A DNA stretch of 64,000 nucleotides from Actinomycetes bacterium (GTDB taxonomy: Bacteria; Actinomycetota; Acidimicrobiia; Acidimicrobiales; Palsa-688), in contig JAJYLA010000003.1 in NCBI GenBank assembly GCA_021788115.1, positions 1 to 64,000 of the forward strand, written 5' to 3'. The notes below the pieces were generated by a model. That model saw nothing but the letters and a program-made list of their open reading frames with translations. It did not search any database and had not been told where the DNA came from. Position numbers and translations under genes: made by a program. Positions 54,824 through 63,253 of the stretch are shown here, piece after piece. Positions within the stretch are counted from its first letter, which is position 1. The number at the start of each line of letters is the position of its first letter.

Positions 54824-56563
54824 ATGCCCGGACTGCACGACACGATCGCCCAGCGCCTCCAGCAGGCCTTCGACACGGTGGAGCCCGGCGCCGACCCGGT
54901 GCTCCGCCCGTCCACCCGTCCCGGCGTCGACTTCCAGGCCAACGGGGCGATCGCCCTGGCCAGGCGGCTCGGCACCACGCCGGCGGAGGTCGCCTCGAAG
55001 GTCGTCGCTGCAGCGCAGCTCGAGGGGATCTGCGCTGCCGTCACGGCGGCGCCCCAGGGCTTCGTCAACCTGACCCTCGACGACGCGTTCCTGGCCCGGC
55101 GGGTCGAGGAGCAGGCCGGGGACGGCCGCCTCGGCGTCCGACCGGCCGGCGGGCCCCTCCGCGTCGTCGTCGACTACGCCTCGCCGAACGTCGCCAAGGA
55201 GATGCACGCGGGGCACCTGCGCAGCGCCATCATCGGCGACTGCCTGTGCCGGACGCTCGCCTTCGCCGGCCACTCCGTGCGCCGGGAGAACCACATCGGC
55301 GACTGGGGCACCCCCTTCGGGATGCTCATCGAGCACCTGGTCGACCTCGGCGAGGAGCAAGCGGCGCACGAGCTGTCGGTCGGGGACCTCGACGCCTTCT
55401 ACCGCCAGGCGCGTGCGGGCTTCGACGCCAGCCCGGAGATGCAGGAGCGCAGCCGTCGGCGCGTCGTGCTGCTGCAGTCGGGGGACGCCGAGACCCTCCG
55501 GCTGTGGCGGGTTCTCGTCGATGCCAGCCTCGCGTACTTCGACGAGGTCAACGCCAAGCTCGGGCTGCTCCTCACCCGCGCCGACATCGTCGGCGAGAGC
55601 CACTTCAACCCGCTGCTCCCCGACGTCGTCCGCGCGCTCGACAGCGCCGGCCTGCTCGTCGACAGCGAGGGGGCCCGCTGCGTGTTCCCGCCGGGCTTCA
55701 CCAACCGGGAGGGCGAGCCGCTGCCGCTCATCGTGCAGAAGTCCGACGAGGGCTACGGGTACGCGGCCACCGACCTGGCGGCGCTGCGGGAGCGCTTCGG
55801 CACCCTCGGCCTGGACCTCGCCCTCTACGTGGTGGGCGCCCCCCAGGCGCAGCACCTCGAGATGTGCTTCGCCGTCGCGGCGGAGGCCGGGTGGATCCCG
55901 CCGGGGAAGCGGGCGGTGCACGTCCCCTTCGGGAGCGTGCTCGGCGCCGACCGCAAGATGCTGCGGTCGCGCTCGGGGGCGTCGGTGAAGCTCGTCGACC
56001 TGCTCGACGAGTCGGTCGCACGGGCGGCCGCGATCGTGGCCGAGAAGAACCCCTCCCTGGACCCCGCCGAGAGCGCCGGGGTGGCCCGCATGGTGGGCAT
56101 CGGGGCGGTCAAGTACGCCGACCTGTCCACCGACCGGGTACGCGACTACGTCTTCGACTGGGACCGCATGCTCAGCTTCGACGGCAACACCGCTCCCTAC
56201 GTGCAGTACGCCCGGGTGCGCTGCCTGTCGATCTTCCGCCGGGGGGAGATCGACCCGGCGCCCTACGCGTCCGGACGCGTGCCGGTCGTGCTGGGGGAGG
56301 GGGTCGAGCGGGCCCTCGCCGTGTCGTTGCTCGGGTTCGCTCCGGCCGTCGCCGGGGTGCTCGACACCTGGAGCCCGCACAGGCTGTGCTCCTACCTGTT
56401 CGAGCTCGCCGGGGTGTTCACGACGTTCTTCGAGACCTGCCCCGTCCTTAAGGCGGCCATCCCCGCCGTGCGGGACAGCCGGCTCGTGCTGTGCGCGCTC
56501 ACGGCGGCGGTGCTCGGGCGGGGCCTCGACCTGCTCGGCATCGAGGCCCCGGAGCGCATGTAG
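54824..56563 (+). CDS. argS: arginyl-tRNA synthetase
   Basis: 579 residues, class I. An N-terminal Arg-N domain (about 1-100) precedes the catalytic core. The HIGH-type motif is HAGH at 128-131 (VAKEMHAGHLRSAIIGD), the KMSKS-type loop is reduced to KMLRSR at 378-383, and the C-terminal anticodon-binding domain has PYVQYARVRCLSIFRR and the final LCALTAAVLGRGLDLLGI. A core Arg-tRNA enzyme, essential in most bacteria. A short non-coding stretch (54739-54823) separates it from the divergent ABC gene. Confidence 0.96.
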   Translation: MPGLHDTIAQRLQQAFDTVEPGADPVLRPSTRPGVDFQANGAIALARRLGTTPAEVASKVVAAAQLEGICAAVTAAPQGFVNLTLDDAFLARRVEEQAGDGRLGVRPAGGPLRVVVDYASPNVAKEMHAGHLRSAIIGDCLCRTLAFAGHSVRRENHIGDWGTPFGMLIEHLVDLGEEQAAHELSVGDLDAFYRQARAGFDASPEMQERSRRRVVLLQSGDAETLRLWRVLVDASLAYFDEVNAKLGLLLTRADIVGESHFNPLLPDVVRALDSAGLLVDSEGARCVFPPGFTNREGEPLPLIVQKSDEGYGYAATDLAALRERFGTLGLDLALYVVGAPQAQHLEMCFAVAAEAGWIPPGKRAVHVPFGSVLGADRKMLRSRSGASVKLVDLLDESVARAAAIVAEKNPSLDPAESAGVARMVGIGAVKYADLSTDRVRDYVFDWDRMLSFDGNTAPYVQYARVRCLSIFRRGEIDPAPYASGRVPVVLGEGVERALAVSLLGFAPAVAGVLDTWSPHRLCSYLFELAGVFTTFFETCPVLKAAIPAVRDSRLVLCALTAAVLGRGLDLLGIEAPERM

Positions 56564-56574
56564 GCGCGGCCCCG

Positions 56575-56580
56575 TAGGAT
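56575..56580 (+). promoter_or_regulatory. leaderless-type -10 box (TAGGAT) for the 2-hydroxyacid dehydrogenase
   Basis: TAGGAT ends 8 nt before ATG 56589, only 11 bp after the argS stop codon. Confidence 0.55.
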
Positions 56581-56588
56581 CTGCGGCG

Positions 56589-57524
56589 ATGACCACTCCG
56601 AGGGCCGCCGCCCCGACGATCGCCGTCGGGCCCCACAGCGCCGCTTTCGCCGAGGACGCCGTGCGGGCCGGCGGGGGACGGCCGGTGAAGCTCGGCGAGC
56701 CGGCGGACGCCCTCGTGTGGCTCTCGGCGCACGATCTGGGCCCGCTGCGCGCCGTGCTGGAGGACCAGCCGCGCATCCGGTGGGTGCAGCTGCCGTTCGC
56801 CGGCGTCGAGAAGGCCTTCGAGGACGGTGTCATCGACGCCGGCCGGCTGTGGACCTGTGCCAAGGGGAGCTACGCCGAGCCGGTGGCCGAGCACGCCCTG
56901 GCGCTGGCCCTGGCCGGGCTGCGCCGGCTTCCCGACCGGGTTCGCGCCCGCACCTGGGGGAGGCCGGAGGGCACCACGCTCTACGGCGCCCGGGTCACCG
57001 TTCTCGGCGCCGGCGGCATCACCCGGGAGCTGATGCGGCTCCTCGCCCCCTTCGGCGTGGAGACGACCGTGGTGCGCCGGGCCGACGAGCCGCTGCCGGG
57101 CGCCGCCCGCACGGTGACCACCGGGCGGCTCGCCGACGCACTGCCGGGGGCGCTGGTCGTCGTCGTGGCGCTCGCCCTGACCCCCGAGACGACCGGCATC
57201 GTCGGAGCCTCTGCGCTCGAGGCGATGGACGAGCGGGCGTGGCTGGTCAACGTCGCACGCGGGCGCCACGTCCGCACCGACGCCCTCGTGGAGGCGCTGC
57301 GGCAGGGCAGCATCTCCGGTGCGGCGCTCGACGTCACCGACCCTGAGCCCCTCCCCGACGGCCATCCCCTCTGGACGGCGCCCAACTGCATCATCACCCC
57401 CCACAGCGCCGACACGTGGGAGATGATCCTGCCCCACCTCGCCGCGCGCATCCGCGACAACGTCGCCCGCTTCGCCGCCGGCAGGGCCCTCGAGGGCCTC
57501 GTCGACCCGGCGGCAGGGTATTGA
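56589..57524 (+). CDS. D-2-hydroxyacid dehydrogenase
   Basis: 311 residues, NAD(P)-dependent. The nucleotide loop is VTVLGAGGITREL; the catalytic Arg, Glu and His are in LVNVARGRHVR, DVTDPEPLPDG and CIITPHSADTWEM. Substrate is unknown; glyoxylate/hydroxypyruvate reductase-like is possible. It has its own leaderless-type promoter. Its stop overlaps the TTG start of the next gene (TTGA), suggesting coupled translation with a PLP enzyme. Confidence 0.93.
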   Translation: MTTPRAAAPTIAVGPHSAAFAEDAVRAGGGRPVKLGEPADALVWLSAHDLGPLRAVLEDQPRIRWVQLPFAGVEKAFEDGVIDAGRLWTCAKGSYAEPVAEHALALALAGLRRLPDRVRARTWGRPEGTTLYGARVTVLGAGGITRELMRLLAPFGVETTVVRRADEPLPGAARTVTTGRLADALPGALVVVVALALTPETTGIVGASALEAMDERAWLVNVARGRHVRTDALVEALRQGSISGAALDVTDPEPLPDGHPLWTAPNCIITPHSADTWEMILPHLAARIRDNVARFAAGRALEGLVDPAAGY

Positions 57525-58615
57525 CCGCCGCCGCCCGCCGCCCCGCCCCCGGCGGCTGGGCCGAGCGCTGCCGGCGCTGCGGGCGCACCTGGGAGCCCGC
57601 CGACCGGCGCTGGCTGTGCACCTGCGGCGGGCTGCTGGACCTCGAAGGGCCGCCCCTCGACCCGCTGCCGGCCGGGGAGGGCCCGCGGTCGGTCTGGCGC
57701 TACCGGCACGTGCTGCCCGTCGCCGGAGACGGCACCGCCTGGGAAAGGACCACGATGGGGGAGGGCGACACCCCCCTTCTCGAGATCCGGCCGGGGCTGT
57801 GGCTCAAGCTGGACCACGTCATGCCGACGGGCTCGTTCAAGGACCGGGGGGCCGCCGTGACCGTGGCCCTCGCGGCCGGACTGGGGGTGCGGCGGGTTGT
57901 CGCCGACAGCAGCGGCAACGCCGGCCTCGCCGTCGCCGCCTACTCGGCGCGCGCCGGCCTCCACGCGGAGGTCTACGTGCCCGAGGGCACCGCGCCGTTC
58001 AAGGTCGAGGCCATGGAGGCCCACGGTGCGGCCGTCGTCAGGGTGCCGGGGTCACGCGAGGCGGCCGCCGCGGCGGCCCGCGAGCGCGCCGGCTCCCCGG
58101 CCGGCGGCGCCTGGTACGCCAGCCACGTCTACCAGCCGGCGTTCGTGCACGGCGTCAAGACGCTGGCGTTCGAGCTGTGGGAGCAGCTCGGGCGGCGGGC
58201 GCCGGGGACCGTGATCGTGCCGGCGGGCAACGGCACCCTGGTCCTCGGGCTCGGGACCGGCTTCGGCGAGCTGCAGGCCGCCGGCCGGGTGCCGGCGCCC
58301 CCGGCGATCGTGGCGGTACAGGCGGAGCGCTGCGCCCCCCTCGCCGGAAGGGAGCCCGGCGGGCCGACCGTCGCGGCCGGCATCGCCATCGCCGAGCCGC
58401 CCCGAGCCGAGCAGGTCCGGGCAGCCGTCGCTGCCAGCGGGGGGCAGGTGGTCACGGTCGGCGAGGACGCCATCGTCGCGGCGCGCGCCGGCCTGGGCCG
58501 CCTCGGCGTGCGGGTGGAGCCGACCGCCGCGGTGGGGTGGGCGGCCTGGGCGGGGGGTGCCGGCGCCTGGCGTCCGCCGGTCGTCGTCGTCCTCACCGGC
58601 CGCAACGCGGCCTAG
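57521..58615 (+). CDS. threonine-synthase-like PLP enzyme with Cys4 N-terminus
   Basis: 364 residues, fold-type II PLP enzyme. An N-terminal zinc-ribbon-like motif (CRRCG ... CTCGG) precedes the core. The PLP Lys is in PTGSFKDRGA, the phosphate/substrate segment in DSSGNAGLAVAAYSA, and the glycine-rich loop in VPAGNGTLVLGLG. Threonine synthase itself is usually longer (about 400-460), so it may be a threonine-synthase-like lyase or dehydratase. The start is a TTG overlapping the preceding stop by 4 bp; no better start is in frame. It converges with the mannosidase through a shared CTAG stop. Confidence 0.85.
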   Translation: MTAAARRPAPGGWAERCRRCGRTWEPADRRWLCTCGGLLDLEGPPLDPLPAGEGPRSVWRYRHVLPVAGDGTAWERTTMGEGDTPLLEIRPGLWLKLDHVMPTGSFKDRGAAVTVALAAGLGVRRVVADSSGNAGLAVAAYSARAGLHAEVYVPEGTAPFKVEAMEAHGAAVVRVPGSREAAAAAARERAGSPAGGAWYASHVYQPAFVHGVKTLAFELWEQLGRRAPGTVIVPAGNGTLVLGLGTGFGELQAAGRVPAPPAIVAVQAERCAPLAGREPGGPTVAAGIAIAEPPRAEQVRAAVAASGGQVVTVGEDAIVAARAGLGRLGVRVEPTAAVGWAAWAGGAGAWRPPVVVVLTGRNAA

Positions 58616-61278
58616 CCGCCGGGGGCCTCGACGCGGTCCAGGTCGACCACGTCGAGGCGCGCGGTGGCGATCCCCCAGGGCCGCAGCTCGAACCCGCCGT
58701 CCCAGCGCTCCCCGCGGCCGCCGCGCAGGTCCACGAGCCACCCGCTGTGGCCCGCGACGCGCACCGCCGCCGGCCGGGGGGTCGGGTTGAACACCCGCAG
58801 TTCCAGCGCCGATCCCTCGACGCGGTGCAGCGCCGCCACCTCGGCGCCGTCCACGCGGAGGCGGCTTCCCGTCTCGGGGAGCCGGCCCGTGCCGGTGCCG
58901 CGCACGACCGGGAGCAGCAACCAGGCCTGGTCGGCGAGCGCCCAGGGGTCCTCGACGCCGACGGCCACCGCGTAGCGGACCCGGTGCGACCCGAGCAGCT
59001 GGGGCCCCTCGACGGGGACGGCCGGGCCCGCCGCGTTCGGCCGGTAGGCCGGTGTCGGCCGGGACAGCATGCCGGTCGCCCGCAGGAGGGTGAGCGCCAG
59101 GGCCCTGCCGTCGTCGACGAGCTCGTACTCGAGGAGACCCTCGTGGGTGACGGTCAGCCCGCCGGCGCTCACGAAACGGCGGGACGGGTACGTCGGCACC
59201 CCCCGCTCGTGAGGTCCGCCCTCCGCCGGCCCCGCCGAACGGCGCACCGTCGCGTAGGCGCACTCGGCTTCCGACCAGGCCGCCGCGGCGGGGAGGGGCA
59301 TCACGGACCGCACCCGGTGATCCCGGCACCTGTTGTCGAAGCTGGTCTGGACCCGGACGAGAGGCTCACCGGCGCGCAGCTCGAGGTCGGTGACCACCTC
59401 CACCGGCTCCTCTCCCACCCGGGCCCCCCCGCTGACCCGCGCCGGCCACACGTAGCGCCGCCGCACCCGGAGCCGGCCCCGCAGCGGCCCCTGCTCGGCC
59501 ACCTCGACGTGGACGGACCGGGGCCGGTCGACGACGACGTCGGACGCCGGCGGCGAGTAGGTGTAGGTGTCCCCCTCGTCGCCGCTGTCGACGAGCCGGT
59601 CGAGGCCGGCGACGCCGCCCAGGGAGAACGTCCCGTCCGCTGGGTCCACCTCGACGCGGGCCACGCCGTTGTCCAGCCAGCCGTCGCCGGCGCGGAGCGC
59701 CCCTACCCCTGTCGGCCCGGGCTGCCAGGCCGCCCAGCCGTATCCCGGCACCTCCGCCCAAGCCACCACGCGCTGCGACGCCCTCCGGGTGACCGTGACC
59801 CGAAGCGCTGCCGAGGGGCGCGCCCCCGCCTGGGTGTAGGCCTCCGCCATGACCGAGGCGACATCCGGCGACGCCACCCGGGTCGGGTCCACCTCGATCT
59901 CCACCTCCAGGGCCGCCGGCGTGACCCGCAGCGCCGCGGTGGTGCCCGAAGCGGAGCCGCCCGGAAGCCACCCGTCCGCTGTGAGCCCGGCCAGGATCGC
60001 CCCCAGCTCGTCGCCGATCCCGGGGCGCTCCTCGACGCCCTCCGGGGTCGCGGACAGCGCCTGGGTGCCGGGCGGCGGGTCGGTGCCGGCGAGCACCGTC
60101 TCGAACACGGTGGCGGCGCGCCGGGGGCCCGGGTTCACCAGGACGGGGCCCGCCGCCCGGGTCGCGAGCGAGGCGATGTCCAGCGTCCGGCGGATGGCCT
60201 CGCCGGCGAGGGCGACTGCGGCGTCGTAGCGGTGCACCACGGCGCGCACGACCGGGTCGGCCGAGCAGGCGCAGATCGAGTCGTGCGCCGCGTTGCGGAT
60301 CACCTGCAGCCAGGCCCGCTCCAGGACGTCGCCGGGCCAGTCCCCCGGGGGCAGCCACAGCGCCGCGAGCGGCTCGGCGACCTTCTCGAGCAGCCGCTCG
60401 GCGGTGGCGGCGGCGACCTTCACGTCCACCCGGTTGGACGCCACGCCCATGAGCAGGTTGGTACGCGCCCCGCTTCGCATCTCCCCGCTCCACTCCGGCA
60501 GGCCGCCGGCGGGCGCCGCGGCGAGGTACTCGAGAAGGGACACGTGGCGAAAGTCGAAGCGGTCCTGGCGGTCGTTGGCCTCGGCGAGGAGGCCGGCCAG
60601 CCAGGGCTGCGGCGCCTGGTGGTCGGTGCCGTTCATGAGCAGCAGGGGCGTCTCGGGGCCGAGGAACCCGGCGAGCTGCGCCTCGTGCGCCTCGATGCGG
60701 CGCACGAGGGCCCCGGCGTCGCGCGGCAGGTACGCCCCGTTGCTGTACCCCGCGGGCAGGTACTCGGCCTGCACGCTGCTGCCGTCGGGGGCCCGCCAGC
60801 GGAATGCGGTCCGGTCGACGGCGGAGGGGACGCCGCGCCACACGACGGCGCGGCCGATGCCGGCGAGGCGGAGCAGCTGGGGCATCTGGGCGACGTGGCC
60901 GAACATGTCGGGCAGGTAGCCGACCTCCATGGGGGGGGCGAACACGGCGGCGCGGCGGAGGCCGAGCTGGAGGTTGCGGACGATCGTCTCGCCGGACACC
61001 CCGAACTCGTCCATGAGGACGTACCAGGGGCCGACGGCGAGCCGCCCGGCGCCGGCGAGGCTGCGCAGGCGCCCCCGGGCTTCGGGACGCACGGCGAGGT
61101 AGTCCTCGACCATCGCCATCTGCCCGTCGAGGAGGAAGTGCCGGTAGGAGGGGTCCGACTCGAGAAGCTCGAGGAGGCCGTCGACCACCTCGACGAGGCG
61201 CGCCTGGAAGGCCTCCTGGGGGGCGTACCACTCCCGGTCCCAGTGCGTGTGGGAGACGACGGCGACGGTGCGGGCCAC
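58612..61278 (-). CDS. GH38 alpha-mannosidase
   Basis: 888 residues, cytosolic (no signal). The Zn ligands are in VVSHTHWDREWYAP, the catalytic Asp nucleophile is in VGYLPDMFGHVAQM, and a third Zn-binding segment is HDSICACSADPVVRAV. The C-terminal beta-sandwich domains (about 350-888) are complete. It would trim alpha-mannosides, possibly recycling mannosylated polymers. The GTG start is 8 nt behind a TAGCCT box with no ribosome site. It is a single gene with no sugar transporter nearby. Confidence 0.93.
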   Translation of the reverse strand: MARTVAVVSHTHWDREWYAPQEAFQARLVEVVDGLLELLESDPSYRHFLLDGQMAMVEDYLAVRPEARGRLRSLAGAGRLAVGPWYVLMDEFGVSGETIVRNLQLGLRRAAVFAPPMEVGYLPDMFGHVAQMPQLLRLAGIGRAVVWRGVPSAVDRTAFRWRAPDGSSVQAEYLPAGYSNGAYLPRDAGALVRRIEAHEAQLAGFLGPETPLLLMNGTDHQAPQPWLAGLLAEANDRQDRFDFRHVSLLEYLAAAPAGGLPEWSGEMRSGARTNLLMGVASNRVDVKVAAATAERLLEKVAEPLAALWLPPGDWPGDVLERAWLQVIRNAAHDSICACSADPVVRAVVHRYDAAVALAGEAIRRTLDIASLATRAAGPVLVNPGPRRAATVFETVLAGTDPPPGTQALSATPEGVEERPGIGDELGAILAGLTADGWLPGGSASGTTAALRVTPAALEVEIEVDPTRVASPDVASVMAEAYTQAGARPSAALRVTVTRRASQRVVAWAEVPGYGWAAWQPGPTGVGALRAGDGWLDNGVARVEVDPADGTFSLGGVAGLDRLVDSGDEGDTYTYSPPASDVVVDRPRSVHVEVAEQGPLRGRLRVRRRYVWPARVSGGARVGEEPVEVVTDLELRAGEPLVRVQTSFDNRCRDHRVRSVMPLPAAAAWSEAECAYATVRRSAGPAEGGPHERGVPTYPSRRFVSAGGLTVTHEGLLEYELVDDGRALALTLLRATGMLSRPTPAYRPNAAGPAVPVEGPQLLGSHRVRYAVAVGVEDPWALADQAWLLLPVVRGTGTGRLPETGSRLRVDGAEVAALHRVEGSALELRVFNPTPRPAAVRVAGHSGWLVDLRGGRGERWDGGFELRPWGIATARLDVVDLDRVEAPGG

Positions 61279-61286
61279 GGCTGCCC

Positions 61287-61292
61287 AGGCTA
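61287..61292 (-). promoter_or_regulatory. leaderless-type -10 box (TAGCCT) for the mannosidase
   Basis: Reads TAGCCT on the minus strand, 8 nt before GTG 61278. Confidence 0.55.
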
Positions 61293-61351
61293 CGCAGCGC
61301 GAAGGTGCAGGGCACGGGGGGGGTTCCGCACACGCCGCCCTGCCGGCGTGC

Positions 61352-61357
61352 TAACTT
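61352..61357 (+). promoter_or_regulatory. candidate -10 box (TAACTT) for the cold-shock gene
   Basis: TAACTT lies 114 nt upstream of GTG 61472. It would produce a leader of about 108 nt, in line with the long, temperature-sensitive 5' UTRs of csp mRNAs. Confidence 0.5.
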
Positions 61358-61471
61358 TTGGCCCACGAGGGTGGAGCATCGATTCACGAGCAGAATCCCT
61401 CCCGGCTCCGGCCGGAGGCCGTCGGTCCCGCAGGTCAAGGATCGCTCCGGCCAGGAAAGGAGGGATTGCTT

Positions 61472-61675
61472 GTGGCGACAGGAACCGTGAAATGGTTCAA
61501 CTCGGAGAAGGGTTACGGCTTTATCTCGCAGGAAAGCGGCCCCGATGTCTTCGTGCACTACAGCGCGATCGAGGGCAACGGGTACCGCAACCTGGAGGAG
61601 AACGAGAAGGTCGAGTTCGAGATCAACCAGGGCCCGAAGGGCTTGCAGGCCGCGAACGTCAAGCGCCTCGGGTAG
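61472..61675 (+). CDS. cold-shock protein (CspA family)
   Basis: 67 residues, full length. A single OB-fold nucleic-acid-binding domain with RNP1 KGYGFI and RNP2 DVFVHYSAI, starting [14 protein letters not shown]. It binds single-stranded RNA/DNA and acts as an RNA chaperone. GTG 61472 has a perfect GGAGGG ribosome site 7 nt upstream. The frame extends upstream to 61358 but the extra residues are non-conserved and fall in the leader. A GC hairpin follows at 61691-61723. Confidence 0.95.
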   Translation: MATGTVKWFNSEKGYGFISQESGPDVFVHYSAIEGNGYRNLEENEKVEFEINQGPKGLQAANVKRLG

Positions 61676-61690
61676 GGCGCCGGCGCAGTG

Positions 61691-61723
61691 CCGGGGGTCC
61701 CTCCCAGCCGGTGGGGACCCCGG
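61691..61723 (+). terminator. GC-rich hairpin downstream of the cold-shock gene
   Basis: CCGGGG(G)TCCC pairs with GGGACCCCGG (10 bp, one bulged G) around a loop of about 12 nt, 15 bp after the csp stop and just before the convergent fdhD stop. No T-run on either side; it may serve both genes. Confidence 0.5.
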
Positions 61724-61741
61724 CCACCCGCAGCGCAGGGG

Positions 61742-62596
61742 TCAGCGGTCGAGATCCAGGCGCTCGGGGTGTGAGTAGACGGTAAAAGAGCCGTTTCTCA
61801 CGAACGCGACGACTGAGACACCGAGGCGCTCGGCGGCGTCGACCGCCAGGCTCGACGGTGCGGATACCGCCGCGATCGTGCCGACACCCGACAGCGCAGC
61901 CTTCTGCACGATCTCGAAGCTCACTCGTCCCGACACGGCGAGCACCCACCCGGCGAGAGCCGGGGACAGCGCGCCCCGGCTCCCGAGGACCTGGTGGCCG
62001 ACCACCTTGTCGACGGCGTTGTGGCGGCCGACATCCTCGCGGATGCAGCACGGCTCGCCGTCGGCTGCGAAGAGCCCGGCGGCGTGCAGGCCGCCGGTGC
62101 GGTCGAACACGCGCTGCGCGGCCCGGAGACGGTCGGGCAGGCCTGCGATCAGGCTCCGGGGCAGCGGGGCGGCGGCCGGGACGGGGCGGCCGGCCACCTC
62201 CAGCTGGTCGATGCTGGCCTTCCCGCACGCCCCGCAACTGGAGGACACGGTGAAGGCCCGGGCCGGCGCCGGCGGCGCCCAGGGGCGCCGCAGGGTGACC
62301 GTCACCGTGTTGTAGCGGGTGACGGCGCCGGGGTCGCCACAGTACGCCACCGCCGCGATCTCCCCGGGGCCTGCGAGCCCCTCGGTGACGAGGAACCCGG
62401 CGGCCAGCTCGAAGTCGTGGCCGGGCGTCCGCATCGTGACGGCCACCGGGGCGGCGGCCGCCGGCTCCTCGCAGGCGCCGGCCACCCGGATCTCCATGGG
62501 CTCCTCGGTGGCGAGGTGGTCGGGGAGAACCGCGCTCCGGCCGGGGCGCACCTTGAGGGCGCGCACGACCGTCACCGCGCGCGGCGTGGCGGTCAC
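61742..62596 (-). CDS. fdhD: FdhD, formate dehydrogenase sulfurtransferase
   Basis: 284 residues. FdhD transfers sulfur to the molybdenum cofactor of formate dehydrogenase. The catalytic Cys pair is in TVSSSCGACGKASID. Other conserved segments are VTRYNTVTVTL, GLHAAGLFAADGE, CIREDVGRHNAVDKVVG and VSGRVSFEIVQKAALSG. The GTG start overlaps the mobA stop by 4 bp (GTGA); upstream frame to 62680 lies inside mobA. No formate dehydrogenase subunit gene is in the window. Confidence 0.94.
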   Translation of the reverse strand: MTATPRAVTVVRALKVRPGRSAVLPDHLATEEPMEIRVAGACEEPAAAAPVAVTMRTPGHDFELAAGFLVTEGLAGPGEIAAVAYCGDPGAVTRYNTVTVTLRRPWAPPAPARAFTVSSSCGACGKASIDQLEVAGRPVPAAAPLPRSLIAGLPDRLRAAQRVFDRTGGLHAAGLFAADGEPCCIREDVGRHNAVDKVVGHQVLGSRGALSPALAGWVLAVSGRVSFEIVQKAALSGVGTIAAVSAPSSLAVDAAERLGVSVVAFVRNGSFTVYSHPERLDLDR

Positions 62597-63174
62597 GGCG
62601 GGTACCCGGGCAGCCGCGCCAGGTCCTCGGGGGTGTCCACGTCGAGGAGGGCGCCGGCTTCGCCCGCCGCGGCTCGCCACGCCTCGGGCCCGGCAAGAAG
62701 CGGGTCGATGGCCTCGAGGAGGTCCCGCATGGCACGAGCCCCCCCGGCGGCGAGGGTCTCGGCGACGGCGAGGGCCGGCGCCTCGAACCGGGCACAGAGC
62801 GGCTGGAGCCGTCCACCGTCCACGGGTACCACCGAGCGGCCCACGGGATGGTCCGCGAGCCAGGAGAGCATCCCGGCCGTGAGGAACGGGAGGTCGGTCG
62901 CCACCACCACCGCGGCGCCGGTCCAGCCGAGCGCCCGCAGCGCCGCGGATCCCGCCGCCAGCGCCGCGAGCGGCCCCTCGCCGGCGTCCCGCACGGTCAG
63001 CAGGGACGTCCGGCCGGGCCCCACCTCCAGGGCGGGGCGGGTGGCGGCGCGCAGAAGCCGGGCGGTTCGCTCCGCCAGGGTCTCCGCGGCGCCGGCGCCG
63101 GCGCGGATCGACGCCTTGTCGCGCCCCATCCGCCGGCTGGTGCCGCCCGTGAGAAGGAGTCCGGCGGCAGGCAC
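62593..63174 (-). CDS. mobA: molybdenum cofactor guanylyltransferase
   Basis: 193 residues. MobA links GMP to molybdopterin to give the guanine dinucleotide cofactor. The nucleotide-binding signature is LLTGGTSRRMGRDKAS at the N-terminus; the metal/GTP site is VVVATDLPFLTAGM, and DVDTPEDLARL ends the protein. The pairing with fdhD fits a molybdenum formate dehydrogenase elsewhere in the genome. GTG 63174 has no good ribosome site, and no TANNNT box is seen (CAGAAT lies 6 nt upstream), so the start is only probable. Confidence 0.93.
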   Translation of the reverse strand: MPAAGLLLTGGTSRRMGRDKASIRAGAGAAETLAERTARLLRAATRPALEVGPGRTSLLTVRDAGEGPLAALAAGSAALRALGWTGAAVVVATDLPFLTAGMLSWLADHPVGRSVVPVDGGRLQPLCARFEAPALAVAETLAAGGARAMRDLLEAIDPLLAGPEAWRAAAGEAGALLDVDTPEDLARLPGYPP

Positions 63175-63253
63175 GGAATCATTCTGATGCTCGGGCCGGA
63201 AAAGGGGGAAAGAAATCTCAAGATGCCCCCTCGGGGTGCCGATCCCAAATTTG

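Noticed and set aside
57616-61785. 1389-codon open frame on the plus strand across the mannosidase
   Set aside because: It is a shadow caused by extreme GC: the opposite strand has a complete GH38 enzyme with all active-site motifs, and this translation is low-complexity.
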